64,000 nucleotides of DNA. Origin: Paraburkholderia largidicola. GTDB lineage: Bacteria; Pseudomonadota; Gammaproteobacteria; Burkholderiales; Burkholderiaceae. The DNA is taken from the NCBI RefSeq assembly GCF_013426895.1, contig NZ_AP023175.1, positions 2,639,869-2,703,868 of the forward strand. Direction: 5' to 3'. This document shows positions 51,707 to 59,741 of the stretch, piece by piece. Within the stretch, counting starts at the first letter, position 1. Each line of letters opens with the position of its first letter. The notes beneath the pieces were generated by a model. That model saw only the letters and a program-made list of their open reading frames with translations. It did not search any database and was not told the DNA's origin. A program made the translations under genes and the position numbers.

Positions 51707-52957
51707 TCAGTCGCGCGGCGGCACGGTCAGATACGCGGCGGCGGCGCCCAGCGTCTCCTTGCTTTGCGCGAGTTCCATGCGCGCGATCGCCTGCAGGTGG
51801 ACTTCATCGGGACCGTCCGCGTAACGCAGGGCGCGGCCCCATGTCCAGTGATCGGCGAGCGGCGTATCGGGGCTCAGACCCATCGCGCCGAACACCTGCA
51901 TCGCGCGATCGCAGACGGTGGTGTGCAATTGCGGAACGAGCGCCTTGATCATCGAGATTTCCTTGCGCGCCGCTTTGGCGCCGACTTCGTCGATGAGCCA
52001 TGCGGTTTTCAGCACGAGCAGCCGTGCCTGATCGATTTCGATGCGCGACTTAGCGATCCATTCGCCGATCGTGCCGTGCTGATGCAGATACTTGCCGAAG
52101 GTCTTGCGTTCCTGCGAGCGTGCAATCATCAGTTCGAGCGCGAGTTCCGCCGCGCCGATCGAGCGCATGCAGTGATGGATGCGTCCCGGTCCAAGCCGCG
52201 CCTGCGCGAGCGCGAAACCGCTGCCTTCTTCGCCGAGCAGGTTCGTTGCGGGGACGCGCACGTTCGTGAATGTCATTTCGCAATGGCCTTCCGGTGAGAT
52301 GTGGTTCATCACGGGAATATTGCGGATCACTTTCACCCCGGGCGTTTCTGCCGGCACGAGAATCATGCTTTGTTGCTGGTGTGTTTCCGCGTCCGGGTTT
52401 GTCTTTCCCATCACGATGAAGATCTTGCAGTTCGGATGTGCGGCGTTCGTGATGAACCATTTGCGGCCGTTGATCACGTAGTCGTCGCCGTCGCGGCGGA
52501 TCGATGTGGTGATGTTGGTTGCATCTGATGACGGGACGTCGGGTTCTGTCATCGCGAAGGCTGAGCGGATCGTGCCTTCTAGCAGTGGTGCGAGCCACTG
52601 TTCTCGTTGCGCGGGCGTTGCGAACATGTGGAGCAGTTCCATGTTGCCCGTGTCCGGTGCGTTGCAGTTGAAGACCTCGGGCGCCCAGGAGATGCGGCCC
52701 ATGATCTCAGCTAGCGGCGCGTATTCGAGGTTCGTCAGGGCTGTGCCGGGTTCGTCGGTTTTCAGGTGTGGCAGGAACAGGTTCCACAGGCCTTCCGATT
52801 TGGCTTTGGTTTTTAGCTCTTCCATGAAGGAGGCGGGGAAGTGGCCCGCATGCACCTCGTCGAGCCACTGGCCGTGGCGGGGCACGATGTGCTCGTGCAT
52901 GAAGGCGCTTACGCGCTGGCGGAGGGTTTCTACTTTTTGGCTGTAGCCGAAGTTCAT
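51707..52957 (-). CDS. Acyl-CoA dehydrogenase, ACAD10/ACAD11-like
   Basis: A 416-aa flavin acyl-CoA dehydrogenase. The flavin and substrate blocks FAMTEPDVPSSDATNI, YVINGRKWFITNA, SMILVPAETPGVKVIR, RLGPGRIHHCMRSIGAAE and RYADGPDEVHLQAIARMEL closely follow the ACAD10/ACAD11 subfamily, including FNCNAPDTGNMELLH. The start MNFGYSQKVE at 52957 is preferred to the upstream extension, which reads into a repeat flank. Downstream-strand partners upstream of it are an SDR, an APH-like kinase and a phosphatase, the set seen fused or clustered with ACAD11. Confidence 0.93.
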   Translation of the reverse strand: MNFGYSQKVETLRQRVSAFMHEHIVPRHGQWLDEVHAGHFPASFMEELKTKAKSEGLWNLFLPHLKTDEPGTALTNLEYAPLAEIMGRISWAPEVFNCNAPDTGNMELLHMFATPAQREQWLAPLLEGTIRSAFAMTEPDVPSSDATNITTSIRRDGDDYVINGRKWFITNAAHPNCKIFIVMGKTNPDAETHQQQSMILVPAETPGVKVIRNIPVMNHISPEGHCEMTFTNVRVPATNLLGEEGSGFALAQARLGPGRIHHCMRSIGAAELALELMIARSQERKTFGKYLHQHGTIGEWIAKSRIEIDQARLLVLKTAWLIDEVGAKAARKEISMIKALVPQLHTTVCDRAMQVFGAMGLSPDTPLADHWTWGRALRYADGPDEVHLQAIARMELAQSKETLGAAAAYLTVPPRD

Positions 52958-53074
52958 GATGTGGTTCCTTTGTTTGGTCTGGGTGTTAGGTGTCTGGTGT
53001 TTATGTTTGCTGCGCAAGCTGGGTTGGTTTGCTTGTGTTTGTGGTGGCATCCGCGATTTGCCTACGTGCTTCAC

Positions 53075-53668
53075 GCGTTGCCCCTGTGCGGGGCGGCACC
53101 TACTTTTCTTTGCCGCCGCAAAGAAAAGTAGGCAAAAGAAAGCGGCTCACACCGCCAGTTCTTGTATTTGCCTGAGGGCCCCCACAGGTTCTTACGCTTC
53201 ACACGGCGACGCCCTGGTTCGCGGTCGTTGCCAACGTTCTCTCTGGACGCATCACCCGCTTCCTATACCCGCGTCACGGCACGCCGTGCCAGAGAGTCCT
53301 CTGCTGCCCAGGTGGCAAACTGTGTGTAGGCCGTCGCGCTATACGCGCACCACTCCGGACTGCGTAGCAAGGCTGGTGTCTCTGGTAAGAACACCAACTT
53401 GTACGGTGCGACAACCTACACAGTGTTTGCCACCTGGGCGGCACAAACCATTCGCTGCCGCTGGCTTAGGTGCGGGTATTCGAAGCGGGTGAGGCTCCTA
53501 TTCAAAGCGTTAGCAACGGACGCGGACAGAATTGTTGCCGTGTGAAGCATAAGACCGGTCGGGGCCCTCAGGCAGACACACGTGCTGGCGGTGTGAGCCG
53601 CTTTCTTTTGCCTACTTTTCTTTGCGGCGGCAAAGAAAAGTAGGTGCCGCCCCGCACAGGGGCGACGC
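53075..53668. repeat. Large palindromic intergenic repeat, copy C
   Basis: A 594-bp copy between the acyl-CoA dehydrogenase and SDR genes, both on the minus strand. Arms are at 53075-53156 and 53587-53668, inner inverted repeat at 53303-53320 and 53425-53442 with a shared centre. The core ACTCCGGACT box and the following directional block (GGTGTCTCTGGTAAG, GTACGGTGCGACAACCT) match the reverse complement of copy A. Both ends carry the GCCTGAGGGCCC-type box, unlike A and B, where the two ends differ. G/T-rich flanks extend to 52960 and 53790. Confidence 0.92.
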
Positions 53669-53687
53669 TTGAAGCACGTAGGCAAAT

Positions 53688-53751
53688 CGCGGATGCCAGC
53701 ACGAAGGCATAACGCGGATGCCAGCGCAAATGCACAACGCGAATGCCAGCG
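53688..53751. repeat. Three tandem GCGGATGCCAGC boxes right of copy C
   Basis: CGCGGATGCCAGC, GCGGATGCCAGC and GCGAATGCCAGC occur at about 23-24-bp intervals. This box occurs once or twice beside each end of the other copies, so the right flank of copy C has been expanded. Confidence 0.75.
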
Positions 53752-53792
53752 CAAAACACAAGCAAACCAACCCGCCCGCAGGGCAAAAAAAC

Positions 53793-54572
53793 CTATACCG
53801 TCAACCCTCCATCAACAACAATACATTCCCCATTCGTATAGCTAGCTGCATCAGAAACGAGATACAACACGGTGCCAGCCATTTCAGATGGCTCCCCATG
53901 CCGACGCAGCGGAATATTGCTGACCCAGTGGTCATAGATATCCTTATTCTCAAACAGAGCGCCAGCAAATTTGGTCTTCGTCAGCCCAGGCAACAGAGCA
54001 TTCACGCGAATCCCGAGCGGTCCACATTCCTTGGCAAACGCCTTCGTCATGTTCACGACAGCCGCCTTCGTAATCGAATAAATTCCCTGCATATCGCCAG
54101 GCCTCAGCGCGTTGACAGACGCCGTATTAACAATCGCGCCTCGTCCTCGCTCCCTCATCAGCTTGCCCGCTTCCACCGACATAAAAAAATAGCCGCGCAC
54201 ATTCACTTCGACAGTCTTGTTATACGCAGCAAGATCCGTATCGAGAACATGTCCAAAATAAGGATTCGCGGCAGCGTTATTCACTAGAATGTCGAGCCGT
54301 CCATGCTTCTCGCGAATATGCGCGAACGTCGCCGCAATGTCCTCCATGCGCCCGACGTGACACGCGAACCCTTCGGCACTCCCGCCCGCCGCGCGGATAT
54401 CCGCCGCAACATGCTCACATTCGTCGAGCTTGCGGCTCGACACGATCACATGCGCACCTTGCTCCGCGAGCAGCCTCGCGATCGCCTCGCCAATGCCGCG
54501 GCTCGCGCCCGTCACGAGCGCAATGCGGCCCGTCAGGTCGAAAAGGTTCGTGCTCAATGTCGTCTCCTTCAT
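53793..54572 (-). CDS. Short-chain dehydrogenase/reductase
   Basis: A 259-aa classical SDR. The coenzyme motif VTGASRGIGEAIA, the NNAA segment (DILVNNAAANPYFG), the Ser-Tyr-Lys triad (IVNTASVNALRPG... GIYSITKAAV) and a PGLTKTKFAGALFE loop are present. It lies between the kinase-like and acyl-CoA dehydrogenase genes of the same cluster and is likely to oxidise or reduce a hydroxyacyl intermediate; repeat copy C separates it from the dehydrogenase. Confidence 0.93.
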   Translation of the reverse strand: MKETTLSTNLFDLTGRIALVTGASRGIGEAIARLLAEQGAHVIVSSRKLDECEHVAADIRAAGGSAEGFACHVGRMEDIAATFAHIREKHGRLDILVNNAAANPYFGHVLDTDLAAYNKTVEVNVRGYFFMSVEAGKLMRERGRGAIVNTASVNALRPGDMQGIYSITKAAVVNMTKAFAKECGPLGIRVNALLPGLTKTKFAGALFENKDIYDHWVSNIPLRRHGEPSEMAGTVLYLVSDAASYTNGECIVVDGGLTV

Positions 54573-54599
54573 GTTCTCGTTGATGATCGTGTTCTTGAG

Positions 54600-55667
54600 T
54601 TATGCGATCAGCTCGGTGGCAAGTTGCGCGAGCGGCTCGACCATCGCGCCGACCTGATGCGCCTGCTCACTCGATGCATTGCCCTGCAGCGCGCGTGCCT
54701 TCACGCCCTGCGCAATCGACGCAAGCCGGAAGAAGCTGAACGCAAGGTAAAACGGCCAGTTGTCGATGGCGGGCAGGCCGCGCAGCGCGCAATACTGCGC
54801 GATGATTTCCTCTTCGTCAGGCACACCCAGGTCGGCGCGATTCTGTCCGCGCAAGCCCGTGATATGACCGTGCGCGGGTAGCCGCAAGCACATGCAAAAG
54901 TAAGCAAGATCGGCGAGCGGGTTGCCGAGCGTCGACAGTTCCCAGTCGAGAATCGCGCGTACCTGTGGTGCGTCGCTCGCGAAGATCAGATTGTCGATGC
55001 GGAAGTCGCCATGCACGAGCGAGGCGCGCAGTCCATCGGCGGGGCAGTGCGCGGGCAGCCAGTCGATCAGCGCTTCCATCGCGTCGATGCGCTGCGTTTC
55101 GGCGGCGCGGTACTGTTTCGTCCAGACGCCAATCTGACGTTCGAAGTAATTGCCCGCGCGTCCGTAGTCGGCAAGTCCCACCGCTTGCGGGTCGACGTCG
55201 TGCAGCGCTGCGAGCGTCCTCACGATCGACGCGTAATAGCCGCGCCGCTCGTCGCGCTCCACTTCGGGCAGCGCCGGGTTCCAGAAGATGCGGCCTTCCT
55301 CGTAGCTCATCACGTAGAACATGCTGCCTATCACGTCGCGGTCCTCGCACAGATGCCAGGCGCGCGCGACAGGCACAGGCGTATCGGCGAGCGCGCTCAG
55401 CACGCGGAACTCGCGGTCGACGGCGTGCGCCGATTTCAGCAACTGTCCGGGCGGCTGGCGACGCAGCACGTAGCGGCCGCTCTGCGCGTCGAGCAGATAA
55501 GTCGGATTGGACTGGCCGCCTGCGAACTTCGTCGCGCGCAACGGACCGCGAAAGCCCGCAACGTGTTGCTCCAGATAGCGTGCAAGACGGGCGAGGTCCA
55601 GGTCGAGCGTGGTGTCGTGGTGATCGAAAGTCATATCGTTCGATGCGTTAAGTCCCGGGTTAGCCAT
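54600..55667 (-). CDS. APH-family phosphotransferase (ACAD10/11 kinase-domain-like)
   Basis: A 355-aa aminoglycoside-phosphotransferase-fold kinase. It has the phosphate-binding region FAGGQSNPTYLL, the lysine-bearing VLRRQPPG strand, the catalytic loop LVHGDFRIDNLIF (HGDxxxxN) and the metal Asp in AILDWELSTLGNPLADLAYF. These features, including the spacing, match the N-terminal domain of ACAD10/ACAD11 and bacterial LvaA-type hydroxyacyl kinases. ATG 55667 overlaps the upstream phosphatase stop codon; ATG 55634 is an alternative. Its product may phosphorylate a 4-hydroxyacyl-CoA. Confidence 0.92.
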   Translation of the reverse strand: MANPGLNASNDMTFDHHDTTLDLDLARLARYLEQHVAGFRGPLRATKFAGGQSNPTYLLDAQSGRYVLRRQPPGQLLKSAHAVDREFRVLSALADTPVPVARAWHLCEDRDVIGSMFYVMSYEEGRIFWNPALPEVERDERRGYYASIVRTLAALHDVDPQAVGLADYGRAGNYFERQIGVWTKQYRAAETQRIDAMEALIDWLPAHCPADGLRASLVHGDFRIDNLIFASDAPQVRAILDWELSTLGNPLADLAYFCMCLRLPAHGHITGLRGQNRADLGVPDEEEIIAQYCALRGLPAIDNWPFYLAFSFFRLASIAQGVKARALQGNASSEQAHQVGAMVEPLAQLATELIA

Positions 55668-56334
55668 AGGTCTGAAAGGCGCGGCGCTGCGGATCGTCAA
55701 GGTGGCCAATGCCGTTGAAGCTCGACAGATGCAGCGTGTCGCGATTGAAGAAGTACTGACTGACGCTGCTGTTGCGGATCTGCATGTTGAGCGCGATGGC
55801 CGTGGCGGCGGGCGCCTGCAAGACCTGCTGCGTCAGCGCGGCGATCACGCCGCCGGAACTCACCACCAGCACGCGCTGGCCGCTGCCTCGCTGGATCGCG
55901 TCGCGCGCATCGGCGACGCGTTGCTGGAACGCGAGCCAGGTTTCCGGCGCGCGGCCGTCGAGCGCGCCTTCCGTCCACAGTTGCAGGACTTCGCGCAGAG
56001 CCTTGAAGAAATCGCGCGGACCGCGCGTGGCGCGTTCGGCGAGCGCGCTGTGCTCGTCGCCGAGTGCGCGAAACAGCGCGTGGAAATCGTATTCGTCGAA
56101 ACCGGGATGGATCTCGCAATCGATGTGCGGTAGACCCAGGCCACGCCGGATCGCATCGACGGTTTGCGCGTGGCGGCGCAGGGTGCCCGTCATCACGCGG
56201 TCGAAGCCGATATCGCGCTGCGCGAAGTATTCGCCGAGCCAGATGCCTTGCTGTTCGCCTACGTCTGAAAGCCGGTCGTAGTCGTCGGCGCCCAAAGACG
56301 CCTGGCCATGCCGTACCAGATAGAGTTCCGCCAT
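55660..56334 (-). CDS. Histidine phosphatase superfamily protein
   Basis: A 224-aa member of the phosphoglycerate-mutase-like phosphatases. The catalytic RHG motif (LYLVRHGQASLGADDYDRLS) is N-terminal, the second conserved GTLRRHAQTVDAI follows, and the late His lies in VLVVSSGGVIAALTQ, where the usual SHG is SSG, so the second catalytic histidine appears replaced. It overlaps the kinase gene start, implying translational coupling in the acyl-CoA cluster. An upstream ATG at 56346 is in frame. Confidence 0.88.
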   Translation of the reverse strand: MAELYLVRHGQASLGADDYDRLSDVGEQQGIWLGEYFAQRDIGFDRVMTGTLRRHAQTVDAIRRGLGLPHIDCEIHPGFDEYDFHALFRALGDEHSALAERATRGPRDFFKALREVLQLWTEGALDGRAPETWLAFQQRVADARDAIQRGSGQRVLVVSSGGVIAALTQQVLQAPAATAIALNMQIRNSSVSQYFFNRDTLHLSSFNGIGHLDDPQRRAFQTYG

Positions 56335-56571
56335 CACATGCTTCACCGTGGAAGAGGTGAAGCCAGATTAGCGGCGGCGGACGTATTTCCGAAGTTTATT
56401 TGTTGAATCCTCCGGCATTCAGCATAGTGATGATGCAGGACTTCATAAGGTGCAACTAACTGTCAGCCGCAACGGACTTCCGCCTTCTCCGCGGCACGCG
56501 CCCGAGGCACGACGACATGCCTGGGCCGCGCGTTACACCGGACGTCATCAGCCGCCCGGCGCGTAGTCCGC

Positions 56572-56805
56572 TCAACGGTTACCGTCAAGCAGATCGTTGA
56601 GGATCGCGTCGAATTCGGATTGGGCGTCTTCGAGTTCCTGGAGCGCCGCATCGAATGTCTGCAACGCGATCTGCGAAGGACGGCCGCTGCCGGCCGGCGG
56701 GAACTGAGATTGCAGCGCGGCGAATGCCGTCTGCACCTGTTTCGTTGCGTTCAGAACGCGCTCCATTGCGCGGGTTTCTTCAGCTCGCGCTGCTGCGTGG
56801 TCCAT
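56572..56805 (-). CDS. Small helical hypothetical protein
   Basis: A 77-aa protein predicted to be a helical hairpin: AEETRAMERVLNATKQVQTAFAALQSQF, a PPAGSGRPS turn, then ALQTFDAALQELEDAQSEFDAIL. The pattern of hydrophobic positions suggests a coiled coil. ATG 56805 has a GGAG site; the longer upstream frame is not supported. Function unknown. Confidence 0.65.
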   Translation of the reverse strand: MDHAAARAEETRAMERVLNATKQVQTAFAALQSQFPPAGSGRPSQIALQTFDAALQELEDAQSEFDAILNDLLDGNR

Positions 56806-56894
56806 GCCAATGCTCCGTGATTCATCGTGCCGTGACGGCGAGGCGCTCACTATGCCATGAGTCGCCGCACATTTCGCGCTCGCCGTGACGTGGT

Positions 56895-57359
56895 TCAGTT
56901 CAAAGGCAAGCCGCCATTCGCCTTCACCTCGCGCAGCGAAAGCGACGATTCCACCGACGTCACGCCCGGCAAGCTGCGCATCTCGTCGCGCATGAAGGTG
57001 CCGTAATCGTCGAGGTCGTGTGCGACCACTTGCAAGACGTAATCGGCGCTGCCCGATACGTTGTGGCACGACAGGATGCGCGGAATCGCCAGCACTTCGC
57101 GCTCGAAGCGCGTCGCGGTGGCTCGGTCGTGCACGGCGAATCGCACGTACACGAACGCGACGACGCCATATCCGAGCGTCGAGCGCGACAGCATCGCCCG
57201 ATACCGCTCGATGTAACCGTCGTTTTCGAGGCGCTTGAGCCGTCGCGCGCAGGGCGTCTCGCTCAGACCGACCGTTTCGGCGAGCTTCGCGTTGGACATC
57301 CGGCCATCGGCCTGCAACGCGGCGAGGATTGCGCGGTCTGTTTTGTCGAGTTCGTTCAT
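56895..57359 (-). CDS. Lrp/AsnC-family transcriptional regulator
   Basis: A 154-aa regulator with an N-terminal helix-turn-helix (LDKTDRAILAALQADGRMSNAKLAE, SETPCARRLKRLENDGYI) and the RAM ligand-binding domain (VLAIPRILSCHNVSGSADYVLQVV, LPGVTSVESSLSLREVK). It is divergent from the LysE-type exporter, the standard arrangement in which the regulator senses an amino acid and activates its export. Confidence 0.94.
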   Translation of the reverse strand: MNELDKTDRAILAALQADGRMSNAKLAETVGLSETPCARRLKRLENDGYIERYRAMLSRSTLGYGVVAFVYVRFAVHDRATATRFEREVLAIPRILSCHNVSGSADYVLQVVAHDLDDYGTFMRDEMRSLPGVTSVESSLSLREVKANGGLPLN

Positions 57360-57493
57360 GGAGAGCGGAAATCTTTGTTGGATTGGATTATTTTAGGGCA
57401 ATCCGCTAATGCGTGATATCGAGTGGTAGAAAATCGCCAATATTCGCTACGGGGTCGAATGCATTATGAATGCCTCGAAACGTGAGGTTCACC

Positions 57494-58123
57494 ATGATTT
57501 CCGCTCATCTTCTGATCATGTATGTCACGGCGCTGGTCGTCGTGTTTGCGCTGCCGGGACCGGACATGGCGCTCGTGTTGCAGACGAGCATCGGACGCGG
57601 CGCGCGCAACGGATTTGCCGCCGCCGTCGGCCTTGGCCTTTCGCGCGCGACGCATGTCACGCTGTCCGCGTGCGGTGTCGCGGCGCTGCTGCGCAACGCG
57701 CCGTGGCTCTACGAAGTGGTGCGCTACGGCGGCGCGCTCTATCTGGCGTGGGTGGCGGTACAGATTTTCCGCTCACCGATGTTCGCGCTGCCGTCGAACG
57801 GCGTGCCGACGGGCGACGATGGCGCGCTGCGGACGGCGTTCGTCAAAGGGTTGTTCACGAATCTGCTGAACCCGAAGGCGCTGCTGTTCTGTTCGGTGCT
57901 GTTGCCGCAGTTCGTGCGTCCGGAAGCGGGGCCCGTCGCGTGGCAGATGGTCGAGCTGGGTGTCGTGCTGGTCGCGCTCGGCGCGTGTTTCGACGCCGTT
58001 TATGCAATCGGCGCCGCGCGGATCGCCGGCTGGGTGCGCGCGCATCCGCTTGCGCAGGCCGTGCAGCGCTGGACGTTCTCCGCCGCGCTGATCGGTTTCG
58101 CGCTGCGCCTGTCGCTCGATTGA
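57494..58123 (+). CDS. LysE/RhtB family amino acid exporter
   Basis: A 209-aa inner-membrane exporter with about six hydrophobic segments. It has the family start PGPDMALVLQTSIGRGARNGFAAAVGLG, the second block YEVVRYGGALYLAWVAVQIF and the loop FVKGLFTNLLNPKALLFCSVLLPQFV. Start ATG 57494 (MISAHLLIMYV) fits; upstream ATG 57470 is less likely. It is paired divergently with the Lrp-type regulator. Confidence 0.93.
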   Translation: MISAHLLIMYVTALVVVFALPGPDMALVLQTSIGRGARNGFAAAVGLGLSRATHVTLSACGVAALLRNAPWLYEVVRYGGALYLAWVAVQIFRSPMFALPSNGVPTGDDGALRTAFVKGLFTNLLNPKALLFCSVLLPQFVRPEAGPVAWQMVELGVVLVALGACFDAVYAIGAARIAGWVRAHPLAQAVQRWTFSAALIGFALRLSLD

Positions 58124-58151
58124 TGCAGCTGAAGCGGCGCGTGGCGCGTGC

Positions 58152-58325
58152 CTATTTGCGGATCATCGCCACGCGTTCCGGCTTCTGGTCGATGACCTTG
58201 CGGCGATGCTTGTCCTTCATCTTCTTCCAGCCTTTGCATTCCTCCTTCGTGCGCAGGCAGCCAATGCAATAACCGGTCTTGCTGTCGAACTTGCAGATGT
58301 CGATACAGGGCGATTTGACACTCAT
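58152..58325 (-). CDS. DUF1289 family small cysteine-rich protein
   Basis: A 57-aa protein too short for many gene finders. It reads MSVKSPCIDICKFDS, then GYCIGCLRTKEECKGW, and ends RVAMIRK. The cysteine pattern (PCxxxC, CxxC, C then W) is that of the DUF1289 family, proposed to bind Fe-S or zinc. It is convergent to the LysE-type gene. Confidence 0.88.
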   Translation of the reverse strand: MSVKSPCIDICKFDSKTGYCIGCLRTKEECKGWKKMKDKHRRKVIDQKPERVAMIRK

Positions 58326-58475
58326 GCTGGCGTGCTTGTGATCGTTTGAATGGAGGATGAAAGGTCAATGTCGCATGGGGAGCCGCCGGCGGGCAAAGTG
58401 ATTGTGTTTATAAAGGCGATAGACTGCACGGTCAAAGCCTTGAAGCCGTATTGACCGATCACCTCGAACCTGCCG

Positions 58476-58796
58476 ATGAAGACCCTGTTGCTCTACATTG
58501 TGACCGCGATCGCCGAGATCGTCGGCTGCTATCTGCCCTGGCGCTGGCTCAAGGACGGCGGTCCCGCGTGGCTGTTGTTGCCGGGCGCGTTGAGCCTCGC
58601 GCTGTTCGCGTGGCTGCTGACGTTTCATGGCGCAGCGGCGGGCCGCGTCTATGCCGCCTACGGCGGCGTCTATGTAGCGGTGGCGATTCTGTGGCTATGG
58701 TGCGTCGACCACGTGCGCCCGAGCGCATGGGATCTTGCGGGCGTCGCGCTGACGCTGGCGGGCATGGGCATCATCGCGTTCCAGCCGCGCGTCTGA
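58476..58796 (+). CDS. YnfA/UPF0060 family membrane protein
   Basis: A 106-aa inner-membrane protein with four hydrophobic helices. The family signatures [36 protein letters not shown] and [10 protein letters not shown] are present. The fold is related to small multidrug resistance proteins; the role is unknown. Confidence 0.93.
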   Translation: MKTLLLYIVTAIAEIVGCYLPWRWLKDGGPAWLLLPGALSLALFAWLLTFHGAAAGRVYAAYGGVYVAVAILWLWCVDHVRPSAWDLAGVALTLAGMGIIAFQPRV

Positions 58797-58897
58797 TTTC
58801 GACCAGGTCGTGCCTGATTCAAGGCAGCGCTTGAGCCGCGACGCGCGAACCCGGCAAGAACCGTTCGCACGTCGCTCGCCGATCTTTCGCTTCAGCG

Positions 58898-59410
58898 TTA
58901 GCTGTTCGGTTTGCCGAGGAAATCGAGCTTGCCGAGTTCGACGCCGTTATGACGCAGGATGTCGTACGCGGTGGTGATGTGGAAGTAGAAGTTCGGCATC
59001 GCGAAGCCGAGCAGGTACGACTGGCCGTTGAACTCGACCGGACCGCTGCGCATCTTCAGCGTCACGGTGCGCGTCTCCGAGCCGTCGATCTGCGCCGCGT
59101 TGAACTCCTTCAGATAATCGATCGTTTTCTGAATGCGCGCGTTCAGCTCGTCGAAGGTGAACTCCACATCGTCGAACTTCGGCGCTTCGACGCCAGCCAG
59201 CCGCGCTGCGCAACCTTTCGCGGTATCCGTTGCGATGTGCACCTGACGGGCCAGCGGATGCATGTCCGGAAAGAGACGGGCGCCCGTGAGCACCGACGGG
59301 TCGATCTGTTTTTCTGCCGCGTGCGCCTGTCCCTTGCCGAGAATGGCCTGAAGGTTCGTCAGGCCGCGAATCAGCACGGGGATGGATGCCTGAAACATCG
59401 AAATGGTCAT
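58898..59410 (-). CDS. DUF1993 domain protein
   Basis: A 170-aa cytoplasmic protein of the DUF1993 (DinB-like helical bundle) family. Conserved blocks are MFQASIPVLIRGLTNLQAIL, ARLFPDMHPLARQVHIATDTAKG, and the C-terminal NFYFHITTAYDILRHNGVELGKLDFLG. The His residues in LARQVH and YFHITTAYDILRHNG could bind metal as in DinB proteins. It is monocistronic. Confidence 0.9.
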   Translation of the reverse strand: MTISMFQASIPVLIRGLTNLQAILGKGQAHAAEKQIDPSVLTGARLFPDMHPLARQVHIATDTAKGCAARLAGVEAPKFDDVEFTFDELNARIQKTIDYLKEFNAAQIDGSETRTVTLKMRSGPVEFNGQSYLLGFAMPNFYFHITTAYDILRHNGVELGKLDFLGKPNS

Positions 59411-59741
59411 GGAGAATCCTCGAATTCTTGGGGTTCCGCGCGCTCCCTGGCTCGCGGTCGCATAGCGTAACGCAACAGCGCAAATGCTGCTGGAGCAACG
59501 TAACTCCGTTTGACCCATGCCGGAAGCTAGCCGATCGGCCAGGTGTCGCAAGCGCTGGAACTGTGTTCGAATGGATTGGTCGGACGGATGTCGTTGCTGC
59601 GTGGCATGACGGTGCGCCCGGTCGCCCGTCTGTGCATCGGTATCGAACACGTGGCTTCGAGTCATTCGCCGCAACCATGCTGGACGAGACGGGAAGCAGC
59701 GCCGAGGCGCGTCCTCCCGTCGACACAGGGAGAATCGCAAC
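59411..59741. other. Intergenic region, no gene seen
   Basis: Divergent promoter region between the DUF1993 and S53 peptidase genes; open frames here overlap neighbours in other frames and lack family features. No motif stands out. Confidence 0.4.

Noticed and set aside
53416..53754. Possible protein in repeat copy C (minus strand)
   Set aside because: Same arm-derived translation as in the other copies and no independent support.
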